Source: Bacillales bacterium
GTDB lineage: Bacteria > Bacillota > Bacilli > Bacillales > DASSOY01
Reading direction: 5' to 3'
DNA: 62,197 nucleotides
Assembly (NCBI GenBank): GCA_035700025.1
Contig: DASSOY010000090.1
Location: 1 to 62,197 of the forward strand
Shown piece by piece: positions 1 to 8,726 of the stretch (its first letter is position 1; the number at the start of each line of letters is the position of its first letter). Below the pieces are notes generated by a model. That model had not been told where the DNA came from. It saw only the letters and a program-made list of their open reading frames with translations, and ran no database searches. Both the position numbers and the translations under genes were made by a program.

Positions 1-2553
1 ACGGCGCGGCTGGAACGCCGGCTGCGCGAAGCGCGGGAGGCGGACAAGCTTGCGCCGTATTTGGCGGAAGCGGAGCGCGCGGCGGAGCGGCTGAACGCGT
101 GCGAAGCGCGCGTGGGCGAAGCGGAGCGGGCGTTAGCGGAAGCGAAAGCGCGGTTTGCGCGCGCGGAGGAAGCGCATGCGCGGGCGAAGACGGCGCGGGC
201 GGAGCACGAGCCGCGGCTGTTCGGACGCAAAGAGCAGCTGAAGCAGGCGCTGCGCCAAGAGGAAGAGATTGGCGGGGTGGAAAAGGAGCTCGCTCGTGAG
301 CGCGAGAAGGCGAGCGAAGCGGAAAGTGTGTGGCAAAAGCAAACGAAAGCGATTGAGGCTGAGGAACGTGAATTGGCGCGCTGGCTCGAGGCGCAAAAGG
401 TTTTGAAGCGTGAGTTTGAGGCGATTCGGATGCCGTATGAAGAGAAGACGCGCATTCGGAAAGCCGCGGAAGCGGCGCGGGCGGTTGCTTCGCAGCGTGA
501 AGCGGTGAAGGAAGCGGAAAAAGAGCGGGACGAGAAGCGTCAAGCGGTTGAAACGCTTCAAAAGGAAGCCGAAAAACTCGCGCAGGAGCATGAGAAGCGG
601 CTGGAACAGTTTCGCCAAGCGTATGAGTATGTGCTTGAACGCTATAACGAAGTGTGCGAGATTGATAAACTTCGCGAGCTGGCGATGGCCGTGCTGCGGA
701 AACAGGAAGCCGAAGCGCTTGAGGCATGGGATCAGCAACGTGAGCGGCAGCTGGCCGGGGAGCTGGCGCAGCATTTGCATGACGGTGAACCGTGCCCGGT
801 TTGCGGGGCGACGGAGCATCCGGCATTGGCGGCAGAATCGGAAATGGAAATGGATCGCAGCGAGCTTGAAAGAATTCGCAAGCAGATCGAGACCGGACGG
901 TCGATGGATGTTGGCTCGTTGAAAGTAAGAATTGAACAAATCGCAGGCAGAATTGCCGAATGGCTGGACGACAAGCAATACGAAACGTTGACGGCTGCGA
1001 CCGCTGAGGTTGCTCAAAACGAGGAATATCTTGAGATTTCCGAGCTTAATAAGCAGTTGCAGCGTTTAAAGGAAACGTTCGGGCATTGGGAAAAAAGCCG
1101 GTCGACTGAACTCAGAAACATGACCGCATTGAAGGAGAGCGTGACGCAAAAGCAATCGATGCTCGATTCGAAAAAGCAAGAATGGCAAACGGCTGATAAA
1201 AAAATGCAAGACTTGCAATCACGGATGAAAACTCAGGAATCTCATTGGCAAGAGACTTACTCGGAATGGTCATTGGAGACGATTGCTGAGAAAGAACAAC
1301 AGATGTCGGAAAACGAAAAACGAGAGTCGTCTCTGCAGCAAAGAATTGAAAAAAGCGTGCCGCAAATCGAGGCGAAATCGCAGACGATCGAAAAGGTAAA
1401 AACCGATCGTCATCAAACAGAACTTGAAAAAACGAAAGCTGACCATCGGGTGGCTGAGCTCGAGCGCACGCTGAAAACGTCGCGAGCGCAGCTGAAGGAA
1501 ATCGTCGGCGACAAGACGGCAAGCGAGCTTCTGAAAGACGTCGAGAAAACGCTGAGGCAGCTTGCCGAAGACGAGAGAACGCATGAAGAACAGCGGAAAT
1601 CGGCCGAAAACGGCTATGTTGAGGCGCAAAAACAGGCGTCTTCGGCAAAAGATGCGTTAATCGACGCTAAAAAGCAGGCGCATGATACCGAGCAGCAATG
1701 GATGAAGTATTTAAGTGAAAGTGCTTTCGCAACTTCAGAGGACGTAAAAGAGGCGAAAGCCGAAGCGGCCGTGCAAACGGAATGGGAACGAAGCATCGAG
1801 CAATTTTATGATGAGAAAAAAAGGCTCGAACACGAGGCGCGCCAGTATGAAGAAAAGCTCGCAGGGCGTGAAATGGATGAAGCGCAGTGGCAGGCGGCGC
1901 GCGAAGCGTTTGAAAAAGCGAAAGCGGAACAAGGGGAGGCGCGTGAAGCGCGCGGCAATGCGAAGCAGAAGCTCGATGATTTGCAAGCGAAGCACGAGAC
2001 GTTTGCACGTCTCGATGCGGAACGCAAAGAAACGGAAGCGATGCTTGAAAAATTAAATCAGCTGCGCACGGTATTCCGCGGCAACGGATTCGTAGAATTC
2101 GTTGCGGAAGAGCAGCTGATGAATGTGAGCCGCGAGGCTTCGGAAAGGCTTGGAGCCTTAACGCGGCAGCGGTATGGCATCGAAGTCGATTCGTCCGGCG
2201 GCTTCATCATGCGGGACGACGCCAACGGCGGCGTGCGCCGGCCGGTGACGACATTGTCCGGCGGCGAGACGTTTTTGACATCGCTTGCGCTTGCGCTTTC
2301 GTTGTCGGCGCAAATTCAGTTGCGCGGCCGGTACCCGCTTGAGTTTTTCTTTCTCGATGAAGGGTTCGGCACGCTTGATCAAGAACTGCTTGATACGGTT
2401 GTGACAGCGCTGGAAAAACTTCGGTTTGAACGTTTTTCTGTCGGAGTGATCAGTCATGTCCCCGAATTGAAAAGCCGTCTTCCGGTACAGTTGCTTGTTG
2501 AACCGCCGGAACCTTCGGGCGAAGGAAGCCGCACACATTTGAAGATTTTATGA
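1..2553 (+). CDS. sbcC: Nuclease SbcCD subunit C, 3' part
   Basis: Rad50/SMC-family ATPase of the SbcCD nuclease, which trims hairpins and protein-blocked DNA ends. The reading frame is open from the first base, so the N-terminal Walker A half lies outside the window. Visible parts: long alanine/glutamate-rich coiled coil, a zinc-hook CPVCG near base 796, a second coiled coil, then the C-terminal ATPase half with the ABC signature TLSGGETF (about base 2250), Walker B FFFLDEGFGTLD and the downstream ISHV switch histidine. About 850 codons are present, against roughly 1,000-1,130 for the family. sbcD would be expected just upstream. The strong domain signatures make the call secure. Confidence 0.96.
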   Translation, partial: TARLERRLREAREADKLAPYLAEAERAAERLNACEARVGEAERALAEAKARFARAEEAHARAKTARAEHEPRLFGRKEQLKQALRQEEEIGGVEKELAREREKASEAESVWQKQTKAIEAEERELARWLEAQKVLKREFEAIRMPYEEKTRIRKAAEAARAVASQREAVKEAEKERDEKRQAVETLQKEAEKLAQEHEKRLEQFRQAYEYVLERYNEVCEIDKLRELAMAVLRKQEAEALEAWDQQRERQLAGELAQHLHDGEPCPVCGATEHPALAAESEMEMDRSELERIRKQIETGRSMDVGSLKVRIEQIAGRIAEWLDDKQYETLTAATAEVAQNEEYLEISELNKQLQRLKETFGHWEKSRSTELRNMTALKESVTQKQSMLDSKKQEWQTADKKMQDLQSRMKTQESHWQETYSEWSLETIAEKEQQMSENEKRESSLQQRIEKSVPQIEAKSQTIEKVKTDRHQTELEKTKADHRVAELERTLKTSRAQLKEIVGDKTASELLKDVEKTLRQLAEDERTHEEQRKSAENGYVEAQKQASSAKDALIDAKKQAHDTEQQWMKYLSESAFATSEDVKEAKAEAAVQTEWERSIEQFYDEKKRLEHEARQYEEKLAGREMDEAQWQAAREAFEKAKAEQGEAREARGNAKQKLDDLQAKHETFARLDAERKETEAMLEKLNQLRTVFRGNGFVEFVAEEQLMNVSREASERLGALTRQRYGIEVDSSGGFIMRDDANGGVRRPVTTLSGGETFLTSLALALSLSAQIQLRGRYPLEFFFLDEGFGTLDQELLDTVVTALEKLRFERFSVGVISHVPELKSRLPVQLLVEPPEPSGEGSRTHLKIL

Positions 2554-2555
2554 CA

Positions 2556-2595
2556 AGACCATCGCGCTTTACGCGGTTGGTCTATTTTTTTTTTT
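2556..2595 (+). terminator. Terminator after sbcC
   Basis: Eleven-base stem AGACCATCGCG pairing with CGCGGTTGGTCT across a five-base loop, followed by a long T run (2585-2595). It starts two bases after the sbcC stop codon. Confidence 0.9.
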
Positions 2596-2604
2596 GGATT
2601 TCGT

Positions 2605-2672
2605 TTGACACTGTTTCTCCATTCGCCTATAATGAGAATCGTTATCAGTAATAATCATTCTCAATGAGAATG
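2605..2672 (+). promoter_or_regulatory. Sigma-A promoter with Fur-type operator
   Basis: A perfect consensus promoter: TTGACA at 2605-2610, a 17-base spacer and TATAAT at 2628-2633. The -10 and the following 40 bases carry overlapping AATGAGAAT / ATAATCATTCTC-type repeats (2631-2672), which match the inverted hexamer pattern bound by Fur. It lies directly before an FTR1 iron permease, so iron-dependent repression is the natural inference. Confidence 0.85.
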
Positions 2673-2700
2673 TTTGAATACGATGCAGGGGGAGAAAGCA

Positions 2701-4806
2701 TTGCGACTTTTTTTGAAACTCGGGATTATCGGATTGTTTTTAATGGTTTACGTATCACCGGCTCATGCGGCTGATGCAGACGGGTTGGCAGAGCTTGCCG
2801 AGAAGGCGGAACATCATGCAGACGAGCATGAATTTCAAGCAGTGAAACAAGATCTCGAAGCTTTTCATGAGCAGTGGGAAGAGGTAGAGGCAGACATTAA
2901 GGAAGATTCGGCCGAAGCGTATGAAGCGATTGAATCGGCCTATGTGCAAGCGGTTGCTGCCGTGAACGTTGATCAGCCGGATGCCGAACAAGTGGAAGAA
3001 GCGGTTGCCGCATTGGAAGCGGCCGTTACGTCGTATACGAACGGCGGAAATGCAGCTGAGGGCGACCGTCCGGGAGCGGCGGTGTTGCTTGGTTTGACAC
3101 ATGAATTGGACGAAGTCGCTGAATACGCGGAGAGCGGCAAGTGGGACGAGGCCGTTGAGGAATACGAAGCGTTTCATGAAGGTTGGGAAACGGTCGAAGC
3201 CGACATACGCGCAGCGGATCACGAGGCTTACGAACAAATCGAGACGAAGATGAGTCTTTTGAAAGCGGGATTGTACGGTGATTCCCGTGACGGCGAACAA
3301 GTGGAAACGGCTGTGCATGAATTGAAAGAAGCGATCAACGCTTATGCGGACGAAGGAACGAAAGCACGTCCGGGAGCGCAAGCGCTGCTCAGCTTAACGC
3401 ATGAGTTGGACGAAGTCGGCGAATATGCGGAAGCGGGAAATTGGGACGAAGCGCGAGCGGAATATGAAGCGTTTCATGAAGGCTGGGAAGGCGTCGAGGA
3501 CGGCATTCGCGAGGCCGACCACGAAGCGTACGAAGAAATTGAGACGAACATGAGCTTGTTGGCTGCACAGTTGAACAGCGAAAATCCGAGTGCGGAAAAA
3601 GTCGAACAGGCCGCGGAAGCCTTAATTGCATCGATTGAAGAATATGCCGAAGGGGCGGAAACCGAATCCGCACCCGAAGGGGATCAATCCATTGCGACAT
3701 TGGTCCAATTGTTAAATCGGGTTGAAACGGCCATTGAGAATAAAAATGCGGCCGAAGCCCGGGAGTACATGACGAAATTCATTCAAGTTTGGCCGACGAT
3801 TGAAGGGCAAGTGCAAGCACGGTCCGCGGAAGCTTATACGGATACGGAGACGCGGATGACGAAAGCGCTCGGCCTGTTGGCGAGCGATCCGGCTCAGTTC
3901 GAGAAAGCGGAATCGGTTGTCTCGGCGATGAAAAGCCAGCTTGCTCCGCTTGCCGAGCAAACGAGCTATTCGTTTTGGGACGCCGCGATTATTTTATTGC
4001 GCGAAGGTCTTGAAATCATCTTGATTTTAGCGGCATTGCTCAGCTTTTTGAAGAAAACGAACAACGCCGACAAACGGAAATGGATTTGGGGAGGCGCTGG
4101 TGCCGGCGTGCTCGTCAGTGTCGGGCTCGCGTTCGGCTTAACGTCCATTTTGACTGCTGCCGTTGCCGGCAAAGAAAGAGAATTGCTTGAAGGGATTACC
4201 GGTTTGGCTGCGGTCGTCGTAATGTTTACCGTCGGCAGCTGGCTGCACAACAAATCGAACATCGTCTCGTGGAACAAGTTTATCAACGAAAAAGTCGGCA
4301 CTGCTTTGGCGCGCGGAAGCTTATGGTCGCTTGCTTTCGTATCCTTCCTTACCGTCGTAAGAGAAGGGGCGGAAACGATTATCTTCTATCTCGGCATCGT
4401 TTCCGACATTTCGACGACACAATTGCTTACCGGCATGGCGACTGCGGTCTTAATCTTGTTCGTGTTCGGGTTCGCGATCATCAAGTTTAGTGTGAAATTG
4501 CCGATCGGCGGCCTGTTTCTCGGCATCACCGTTTTGATCTACTATTTGGCGCTCAAGTTTACCGGCGAAAGCATCCACGCGTTGCAAGTCGTCGATCAAG
4601 TTCCGGCTGATTCGATCGCCGGTTTCCCGACGATCGATTGGCTCGGCGTGTATCCGACATGGCAAACGTTGCTCGCTCAAATCGTCTTGCTGGTGTTGAT
4701 CGCCGTTCAAACGATTTGGAGCGCGAAGCGGAAAAAAGCGATGCGCGAACAGGCGATGATGGAGTCGAAACGTCAAAGCCGCGAAGCGGTCCAAAGTCAA
4801 TCATAA
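2701..4806 (+). CDS. FTR1-family iron permease with repeated extracytoplasmic domain
   Basis: High-affinity iron uptake permease of the FTR1/EfeU family in the cytoplasmic membrane. The frame could open at TTG 2674 or ATG 2683, but GGGGGAG at 2688-2694 sits 6 bases before TTG 2701, which gives a clean signal peptide ending SPAHA; I chose that start (701 residues). Then come four helical repeats of about 95 residues (sharing EYEAFHEGWE and DHEAYE-IE motifs, the middle two nearly identical), then a seven-helix FTR1 domain from about residue 420 with the two iron-binding motifs LREGLE and VREGAE. Typical EfeU is far shorter. No efeO or efeB is adjacent. A Fur-type promoter precedes it and a terminator follows. 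Confidence 0.92.
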   Translation: MRLFLKLGIIGLFLMVYVSPAHAADADGLAELAEKAEHHADEHEFQAVKQDLEAFHEQWEEVEADIKEDSAEAYEAIESAYVQAVAAVNVDQPDAEQVEEAVAALEAAVTSYTNGGNAAEGDRPGAAVLLGLTHELDEVAEYAESGKWDEAVEEYEAFHEGWETVEADIRAADHEAYEQIETKMSLLKAGLYGDSRDGEQVETAVHELKEAINAYADEGTKARPGAQALLSLTHELDEVGEYAEAGNWDEARAEYEAFHEGWEGVEDGIREADHEAYEEIETNMSLLAAQLNSENPSAEKVEQAAEALIASIEEYAEGAETESAPEGDQSIATLVQLLNRVETAIENKNAAEAREYMTKFIQVWPTIEGQVQARSAEAYTDTETRMTKALGLLASDPAQFEKAESVVSAMKSQLAPLAEQTSYSFWDAAIILLREGLEIILILAALLSFLKKTNNADKRKWIWGGAGAGVLVSVGLAFGLTSILTAAVAGKERELLEGITGLAAVVVMFTVGSWLHNKSNIVSWNKFINEKVGTALARGSLWSLAFVSFLTVVREGAETIIFYLGIVSDISTTQLLTGMATAVLILFVFGFAIIKFSVKLPIGGLFLGITVLIYYLALKFTGESIHALQVVDQVPADSIAGFPTIDWLGVYPTWQTLLAQIVLLVLIAVQTIWSAKRKKAMREQAMMESKRQSREAVQSQS

Positions 4807-4817
4807 TAAGGGAAAAG

Positions 4818-4847
4818 ATCCTCGGTTGCCCTACCGGGGATTTTTTT
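4818..4847 (+). terminator. Terminator after FTR1 gene
   Basis: Nine-base stem ATCCTCGGT / ACCGGGGAT (one G-U pair) with a six-base loop and seven T residues, just after the iron permease stop. Confidence 0.85.
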
Positions 4848-4958
4848 ATGGCTGAAAAAATTTCCGGAAAACCCATTCGAAAACGACACGGCTTGTGATA
4901 TAGTAATGACAATCGAAGGGAATATTTAACTTTTTTGTCAGCAGAAAAAGGAGGGAGA

Positions 4959-6116
4959 ATGTTGCGTCTCGAGCAGGATAAGGGAACGGTTTGGCCTCTT
5001 CTTGCCTGGTGGCTCGGCGTGGTATTGTTCGTCTCGACAACCGTGATGGCAAGTTGGTATCATGATCAGAACCGATCCGCCGTTTCTGCGGAATGGCTGG
5101 CCACGGCTAAAGTTGAGGGGCAAACAATGACAAAGACATTGATTGCCGAGGGTATCGTACGGCCGGAACGGTCGGCGAACTTTTATCTCGATCCATCAAA
5201 GAACAGTCGGCCGAAAGTGCTTGTGCGTCAAGGGGATACCGTCGAAGAAGGCGAAACGCTCCTTCGCTATGACGGCTCGGGATTGGAACGACAAATCCGC
5301 GCTTTGCAAACTGAACAAAAGAAAAAGAAGTTGCAAATCAATCACCGCAACGAGCGGATCGTTTGGCTTCGCGAACAGATGGCCAGCCTCGAGGCGAAAC
5401 CGATGATTCGGACCTATGAGAATGAAATCGAGCAGCTCGCATTTGAAAACCGCTTAGATCGACTCGAGCTTGACGGTTTTTCGAATCAAATGGAAGCGCT
5501 GAAACAACAGCGCGATGCCCTTGAAGTGAAAAGCCCTTTTTCAGGAACGGTTATTCACGTGAACGAGCATCCTTCCTCAAAAGCTAAACCGCTATTAATC
5601 CTTGGATCCCATCAACGAATCGTCACGGGAGAATTGCCGGAGCAGCAAGCCGCGCTCGTAAAATTCGGGCAACCGGCAACCATTACGTCGGCAGCTGTCA
5701 AAGACGGCGACTGGCAAGGAAAGGTTGCCGAGGTCGCTCGTTTTCCGGCAAAGGTGCGTGAACAGACGAAATCCGGACAGTCGTCCTATCCGTTCAAGGT
5801 GCGTTTTAGTCAACCGGTTTCAAGGCTTCATCAAGGGTATCACGTGAAGGTAGAAATCACGCTCGCGAACCACGAAAATGTTCCGGTGGTGCCAAAGCAA
5901 GCGCTCATACATAAGAAGCAACATACGTACGTTTATCGCATCGATCATGGGAGGCTCGAGCTCCGCCGTGTAGTTTCCGGCATGGAGAAAGGCGAAATGA
6001 CTGAGATTCGTAAAGGACTTTCCATCGGCGATACGATCGTTGTTGATCCTTTTCGCTCTTTGCGGGACGGAATGACTGTCACCGATTGGCAAACGGAAAT
6101 GAAAAAGGAGGGATGA
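4959..6116 (+). CDS. YknX-like membrane fusion (HlyD/RND adaptor) protein
   Basis: Extracytoplasmic adaptor of the HlyD/MacA type. One N-terminal membrane helix (about residues 10-32), a barrel-lipoyl half (VRQGDTVEEGETLLRYDGSG), a central coiled coil (LERQIRALQTEQKKKK onward), the second lipoyl half (VKSPFSGTVIHVNEH), then beta-barrel and membrane-proximal domains. Domain order and several motifs resemble B. subtilis YknX, adaptor of the YknWXYZ transporter. The start is ATG 4959 or TTG 4962 behind AAGGAGGG at 4948-4955; an upstream in-frame TTG 4935 has no site. The partner at 6121 is YknW-like, but no ATPase or permease gene follows, which is odd. The exported substrate is unknown. Confidence 0.8.
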   Translation: MLRLEQDKGTVWPLLAWWLGVVLFVSTTVMASWYHDQNRSAVSAEWLATAKVEGQTMTKTLIAEGIVRPERSANFYLDPSKNSRPKVLVRQGDTVEEGETLLRYDGSGLERQIRALQTEQKKKKLQINHRNERIVWLREQMASLEAKPMIRTYENEIEQLAFENRLDRLELDGFSNQMEALKQQRDALEVKSPFSGTVIHVNEHPSSKAKPLLILGSHQRIVTGELPEQQAALVKFGQPATITSAAVKDGDWQGKVAEVARFPAKVREQTKSGQSSYPFKVRFSQPVSRLHQGYHVKVEITLANHENVPVVPKQALIHKKQHTYVYRIDHGRLELRRVVSGMEKGEMTEIRKGLSIGDTIVVDPFRSLRDGMTVTDWQTEMKKEG

Positions 6117-6120
6117 CTAC

Positions 6121-6837
6121 GTGCAGGAGAGAACGGCAGAAGTCCAAAAAGTTCAGGTGCTGCAGGCGATTTTTCTACCGCGAAAAGCGTTTTGCCGATT
6201 TACCGAGTGTGGTGAGATGGCGGGGGTTGTGCCGCGTCTTGTCGGATTGTCGTTATTAAGCGCAATGATTGCCGGCACATCGGCCTATGTGAGCCGTTTT
6301 TATTTCGATATGCCGGTGACGTCATTTCTGCCGCAACATTGGCCGTTTCGCGAACTTATTTTCGATGTGTTTACGGTGGCCGTAAGTGCGGCAGCGGGGT
6401 TGCTGCAGCCGTTCGCTGTTCTTGCAGTGATGGCGTTCATTTTTTTAATTTTTTTCAAAGAAATCGGTTATAAGCAGTTGTTCATCGTCGAATTATATTT
6501 ACAGACGATCGCTTTGATCGGCGCTTTTATTGCCGGAATCATGGCCGCGTTGTTCCCGTTCGTTCGTGGTTATTATTTGAGCCTCGGGGCGGTGACACAA
6601 CTCTTTACCGATTCGATTTTCATCAACGCCTTTTTCGGCGGGCTGTCGATTTTTACGATTTGGAAAGTGTACGTCCAATATTGGGCATATCGCGGCGCTT
6701 CTTCGTATTCGACCGCCTCGATTGTTTGGAAGCTTGTGTTGCTGAACGTGTTTTTTCTGTTGATTATCGGCGGTTGGACGATGGCCGCCGGCAAATGGAT
6801 CGGTTATTTGGAACGACTGCCGCTTCTGCTTGATTAA
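6121..6837 (+). CDS. YknW-like Yip1-family membrane protein
   Basis: 238 residues with about five hydrophobic segments (near residues 35-55, 80-105, 117-140, 160-185 and 200-222) and no soluble domain. Size, topology and its place right after the adaptor fit the Yip1/YknW family; in B. subtilis YknW aids assembly of YknXYZ. GTG start 6121, with GGAGGG overlapping the end of the adaptor gene; four bases separate the two genes, so they are co-transcribed. Family assignment rests on general pattern and context more than on a diagnostic motif. Confidence 0.65.
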   Translation: MQERTAEVQKVQVLQAIFLPRKAFCRFTECGEMAGVVPRLVGLSLLSAMIAGTSAYVSRFYFDMPVTSFLPQHWPFRELIFDVFTVAVSAAAGLLQPFAVLAVMAFIFLIFFKEIGYKQLFIVELYLQTIALIGAFIAGIMAALFPFVRGYYLSLGAVTQLFTDSIFINAFFGGLSIFTIWKVYVQYWAYRGASSYSTASIVWKLVLLNVFFLLIIGGWTMAAGKWIGYLERLPLLLD

Positions 6838-6861
6838 TCCGCTGAGAAATGTGGTGATTGT

Positions 6862-7635
6862 TTGATCGACGCGCATCTTCACTTGGATCAATATCCTCCG
6901 GAACAACTCGACCGTCTCGTCGAAACGTGGCGTCAATCCGGTGTCGAAGCCGTTGTTGCGGTCTCCTATGATCTTGCATCCTCTTACCGAACGCTTGAAT
7001 TGAAACAACGTTATCCCGATTTTGTATATGCGGCGGTCGGCCATCATCCCGAGCAGCCGGTTCCAAATGAAGCAGATCGGAACGAGTTGTTCGCCCTCGT
7101 TTCTTGCGAGCGTGACTCCATCGCTGCCGTCGGGGAAATCGGCATCCCGCATTATTCCCTCGAAGCCGGTGAAGAAAAACGTTTAGGGGCCGCGCTCGAT
7201 TTGTTGGAAGATTTTCTGAAGCTCGCGAAGCGAGCGGACCTGCCTGTTGCCTTGCACGCGGTACACGATAAAGTCGGGTTAGCGCTCGAAAGGTTGGAAA
7301 AGGCTAAGGTGAACCAGGCGCATTTCCATTGGTTGAAAGCGGATCCGAAGCATCTGAAAACGATTTGCGACAGTGGATATTTCCTATCGCTCACACCTGA
7401 AGTATGCTACCGGAAAAGAGACCAGAAACTCGCCGTCTCGGTTCCAGAACATTTGCTGCTTGTCGAAACCGATGGTCCGTGGCCGTTTCAAGGGTCGTTT
7501 GAAGGGAAGATGACGACGCCGCTGTTTTTGAAGGACGCGCTCGAATTCATGGCCGCGTTACGGGGATGTGCGATGCATGAAATGAGAGAAACAACGGTTC
7601 GGAATACGAAAAAGTTATATGGGGAATTTAAATGA
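6862..7635 (+). CDS. TatD-family metal-dependent hydrolase
   Basis: TIM-barrel amidohydrolase-type nuclease or phosphoesterase of the TatD family (257 residues). Metal ligands are visible: HLH at residues 4-6, Glu in VGEIGI, His in ALHAVHD, His in AHFHWL and Asp in ETDGPWPF. TTG start with a weak GGTG site; the spacing after the Yip1-like gene is short (24 bases), so it may belong to the same transcript. The substrate cannot be told from sequence; TatD relatives include 3'-5' DNases. Confidence 0.85.
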   Translation: MIDAHLHLDQYPPEQLDRLVETWRQSGVEAVVAVSYDLASSYRTLELKQRYPDFVYAAVGHHPEQPVPNEADRNELFALVSCERDSIAAVGEIGIPHYSLEAGEEKRLGAALDLLEDFLKLAKRADLPVALHAVHDKVGLALERLEKAKVNQAHFHWLKADPKHLKTICDSGYFLSLTPEVCYRKRDQKLAVSVPEHLLLVETDGPWPFQGSFEGKMTTPLFLKDALEFMAALRGCAMHEMRETTVRNTKKLYGEFK

Positions 7636-7711
7636 GGGGGAAGGCGATCGCGTCTTCTTCTTTTTTTGCAGCCATTGTGAGAGAATAGAGAAAAAAAAGG
7701 AGTTGAACGCG

Positions 7712-8623
7712 ATGAAGTTTGTCACCTTTTCCGCGGGGGAAACGGAAACGTTGAGACCGGGTGTCCTCGACGAAGACGGCCGTATTCTCGACGTACAGCA
7801 AGCGGAACGGCAAATGATCGGTGACGTGACCGTTCCCGGCGAACTATTGATGTGGATGGAAGGCGGGGAAACGGTGCTCGACAACGTGCGTAATGTTGTC
7901 GAATGGGCGAGGGATCATCAGGATCAGTCTTTTTTTTATGAGCGAAAAGCCGTTCGGTTGGCGGCACCGATTCCGAGACCGCGCAAAAACGTTTTTTGTG
8001 TCGGAAAAAACTACGCCGACCACGCGAAAGAGTTAAACAAAGACGAAGAGCTGCCGCAGCATCCGATCGTGTTTTCGAAGCCGCCGACAACCGTTTCCAA
8101 TCCAAACAGTCCGGTGCCGCTTCACAATCAGGTGACGGATTTTCTTGATTACGAAGGGGAATTGGCGGTTGTCATCGGAAAGACCGGACGTGGAATCGCG
8201 AAAGAAAACGCGTACGACCATATTTTCGGTTATACGATTATTAATGATCTTAGTGCGCGCGACATCCAGCAGCGGCATAAACAATACTTACTCGGCAAAA
8301 GTCTTGACGGCAGTTGTCCGTTGGGCCCGTGGATTGTATGTAAAGAGGAAGTCGGGGATCCGCACGATCTTCACATCGAAACGAAGGTAAACGGAGAAGT
8401 GAGGCAATCCGCCGATACGCGTTTGATGATTTTTGACATTCCGACATTGCTTTCCGTAATTTCTGCCGGAATGACACTTGAAGCGGGTGACATCATCGCC
8501 ACCGGAACGCCTGCCGGCGTCGGCAAAGGGTTGAATCCGCCGAAACCGCTTCAAGACGGGGACGTTGTCGAGGTTACTGTCAGTGGAATTGGGACGTTGA
8601 CAAATACGGTTTCTCGTACATAA
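7712..8623 (+). CDS. yisK: Fumarylacetoacetate hydrolase-family protein (YisK-like)
   Basis: 303-residue FAH-superfamily enzyme closely resembling B. subtilis YisK, which has oxaloacetate decarboxylase activity and interacts with the cell-shape machinery. Seen: FCVGKNYADHAKEL, the metal-binding DYEGELAVVIG with its paired acidic residues, GKSLDGSCPLGPW and the C-terminal GDIIATGTPAGVGKG. The frame opens at 7619 inside the previous gene, but AAGGAG at 7697-7702 and the family start MKFVTF point to ATG 7712. YisK position near yisL and asnO is as in B. subtilis. The physiological substrate here is inferred. Confidence 0.9.
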   Translation: MKFVTFSAGETETLRPGVLDEDGRILDVQQAERQMIGDVTVPGELLMWMEGGETVLDNVRNVVEWARDHQDQSFFYERKAVRLAAPIPRPRKNVFCVGKNYADHAKELNKDEELPQHPIVFSKPPTTVSNPNSPVPLHNQVTDFLDYEGELAVVIGKTGRGIAKENAYDHIFGYTIINDLSARDIQQRHKQYLLGKSLDGSCPLGPWIVCKEEVGDPHDLHIETKVNGEVRQSADTRLMIFDIPTLLSVISAGMTLEAGDIIATGTPAGVGKGLNPPKPLQDGDVVEVTVSGIGTLTNTVSRT

Positions 8624-8726
8624 AACGGGAGTTGGCAGTTGCGGCGGAATCCGTTGCCATTTGAGGGTTTATCGACGTGTCCGTTACGGGAACAAAAAGA
8701 ATAGAATGATGAAGGAGGGCTTGGCT

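Noticed and set aside
133..1017. 294-residue minus-strand frame
   Set aside because: Antisense of the sbcC coiled coil; Leu/Phe/Arg-rich low-complexity product typical of shadow frames.
8624..8726. Terminator after yisK-like gene
   Set aside because: Only a short TGGCA/TGCCA stem with a long loop and no T run.
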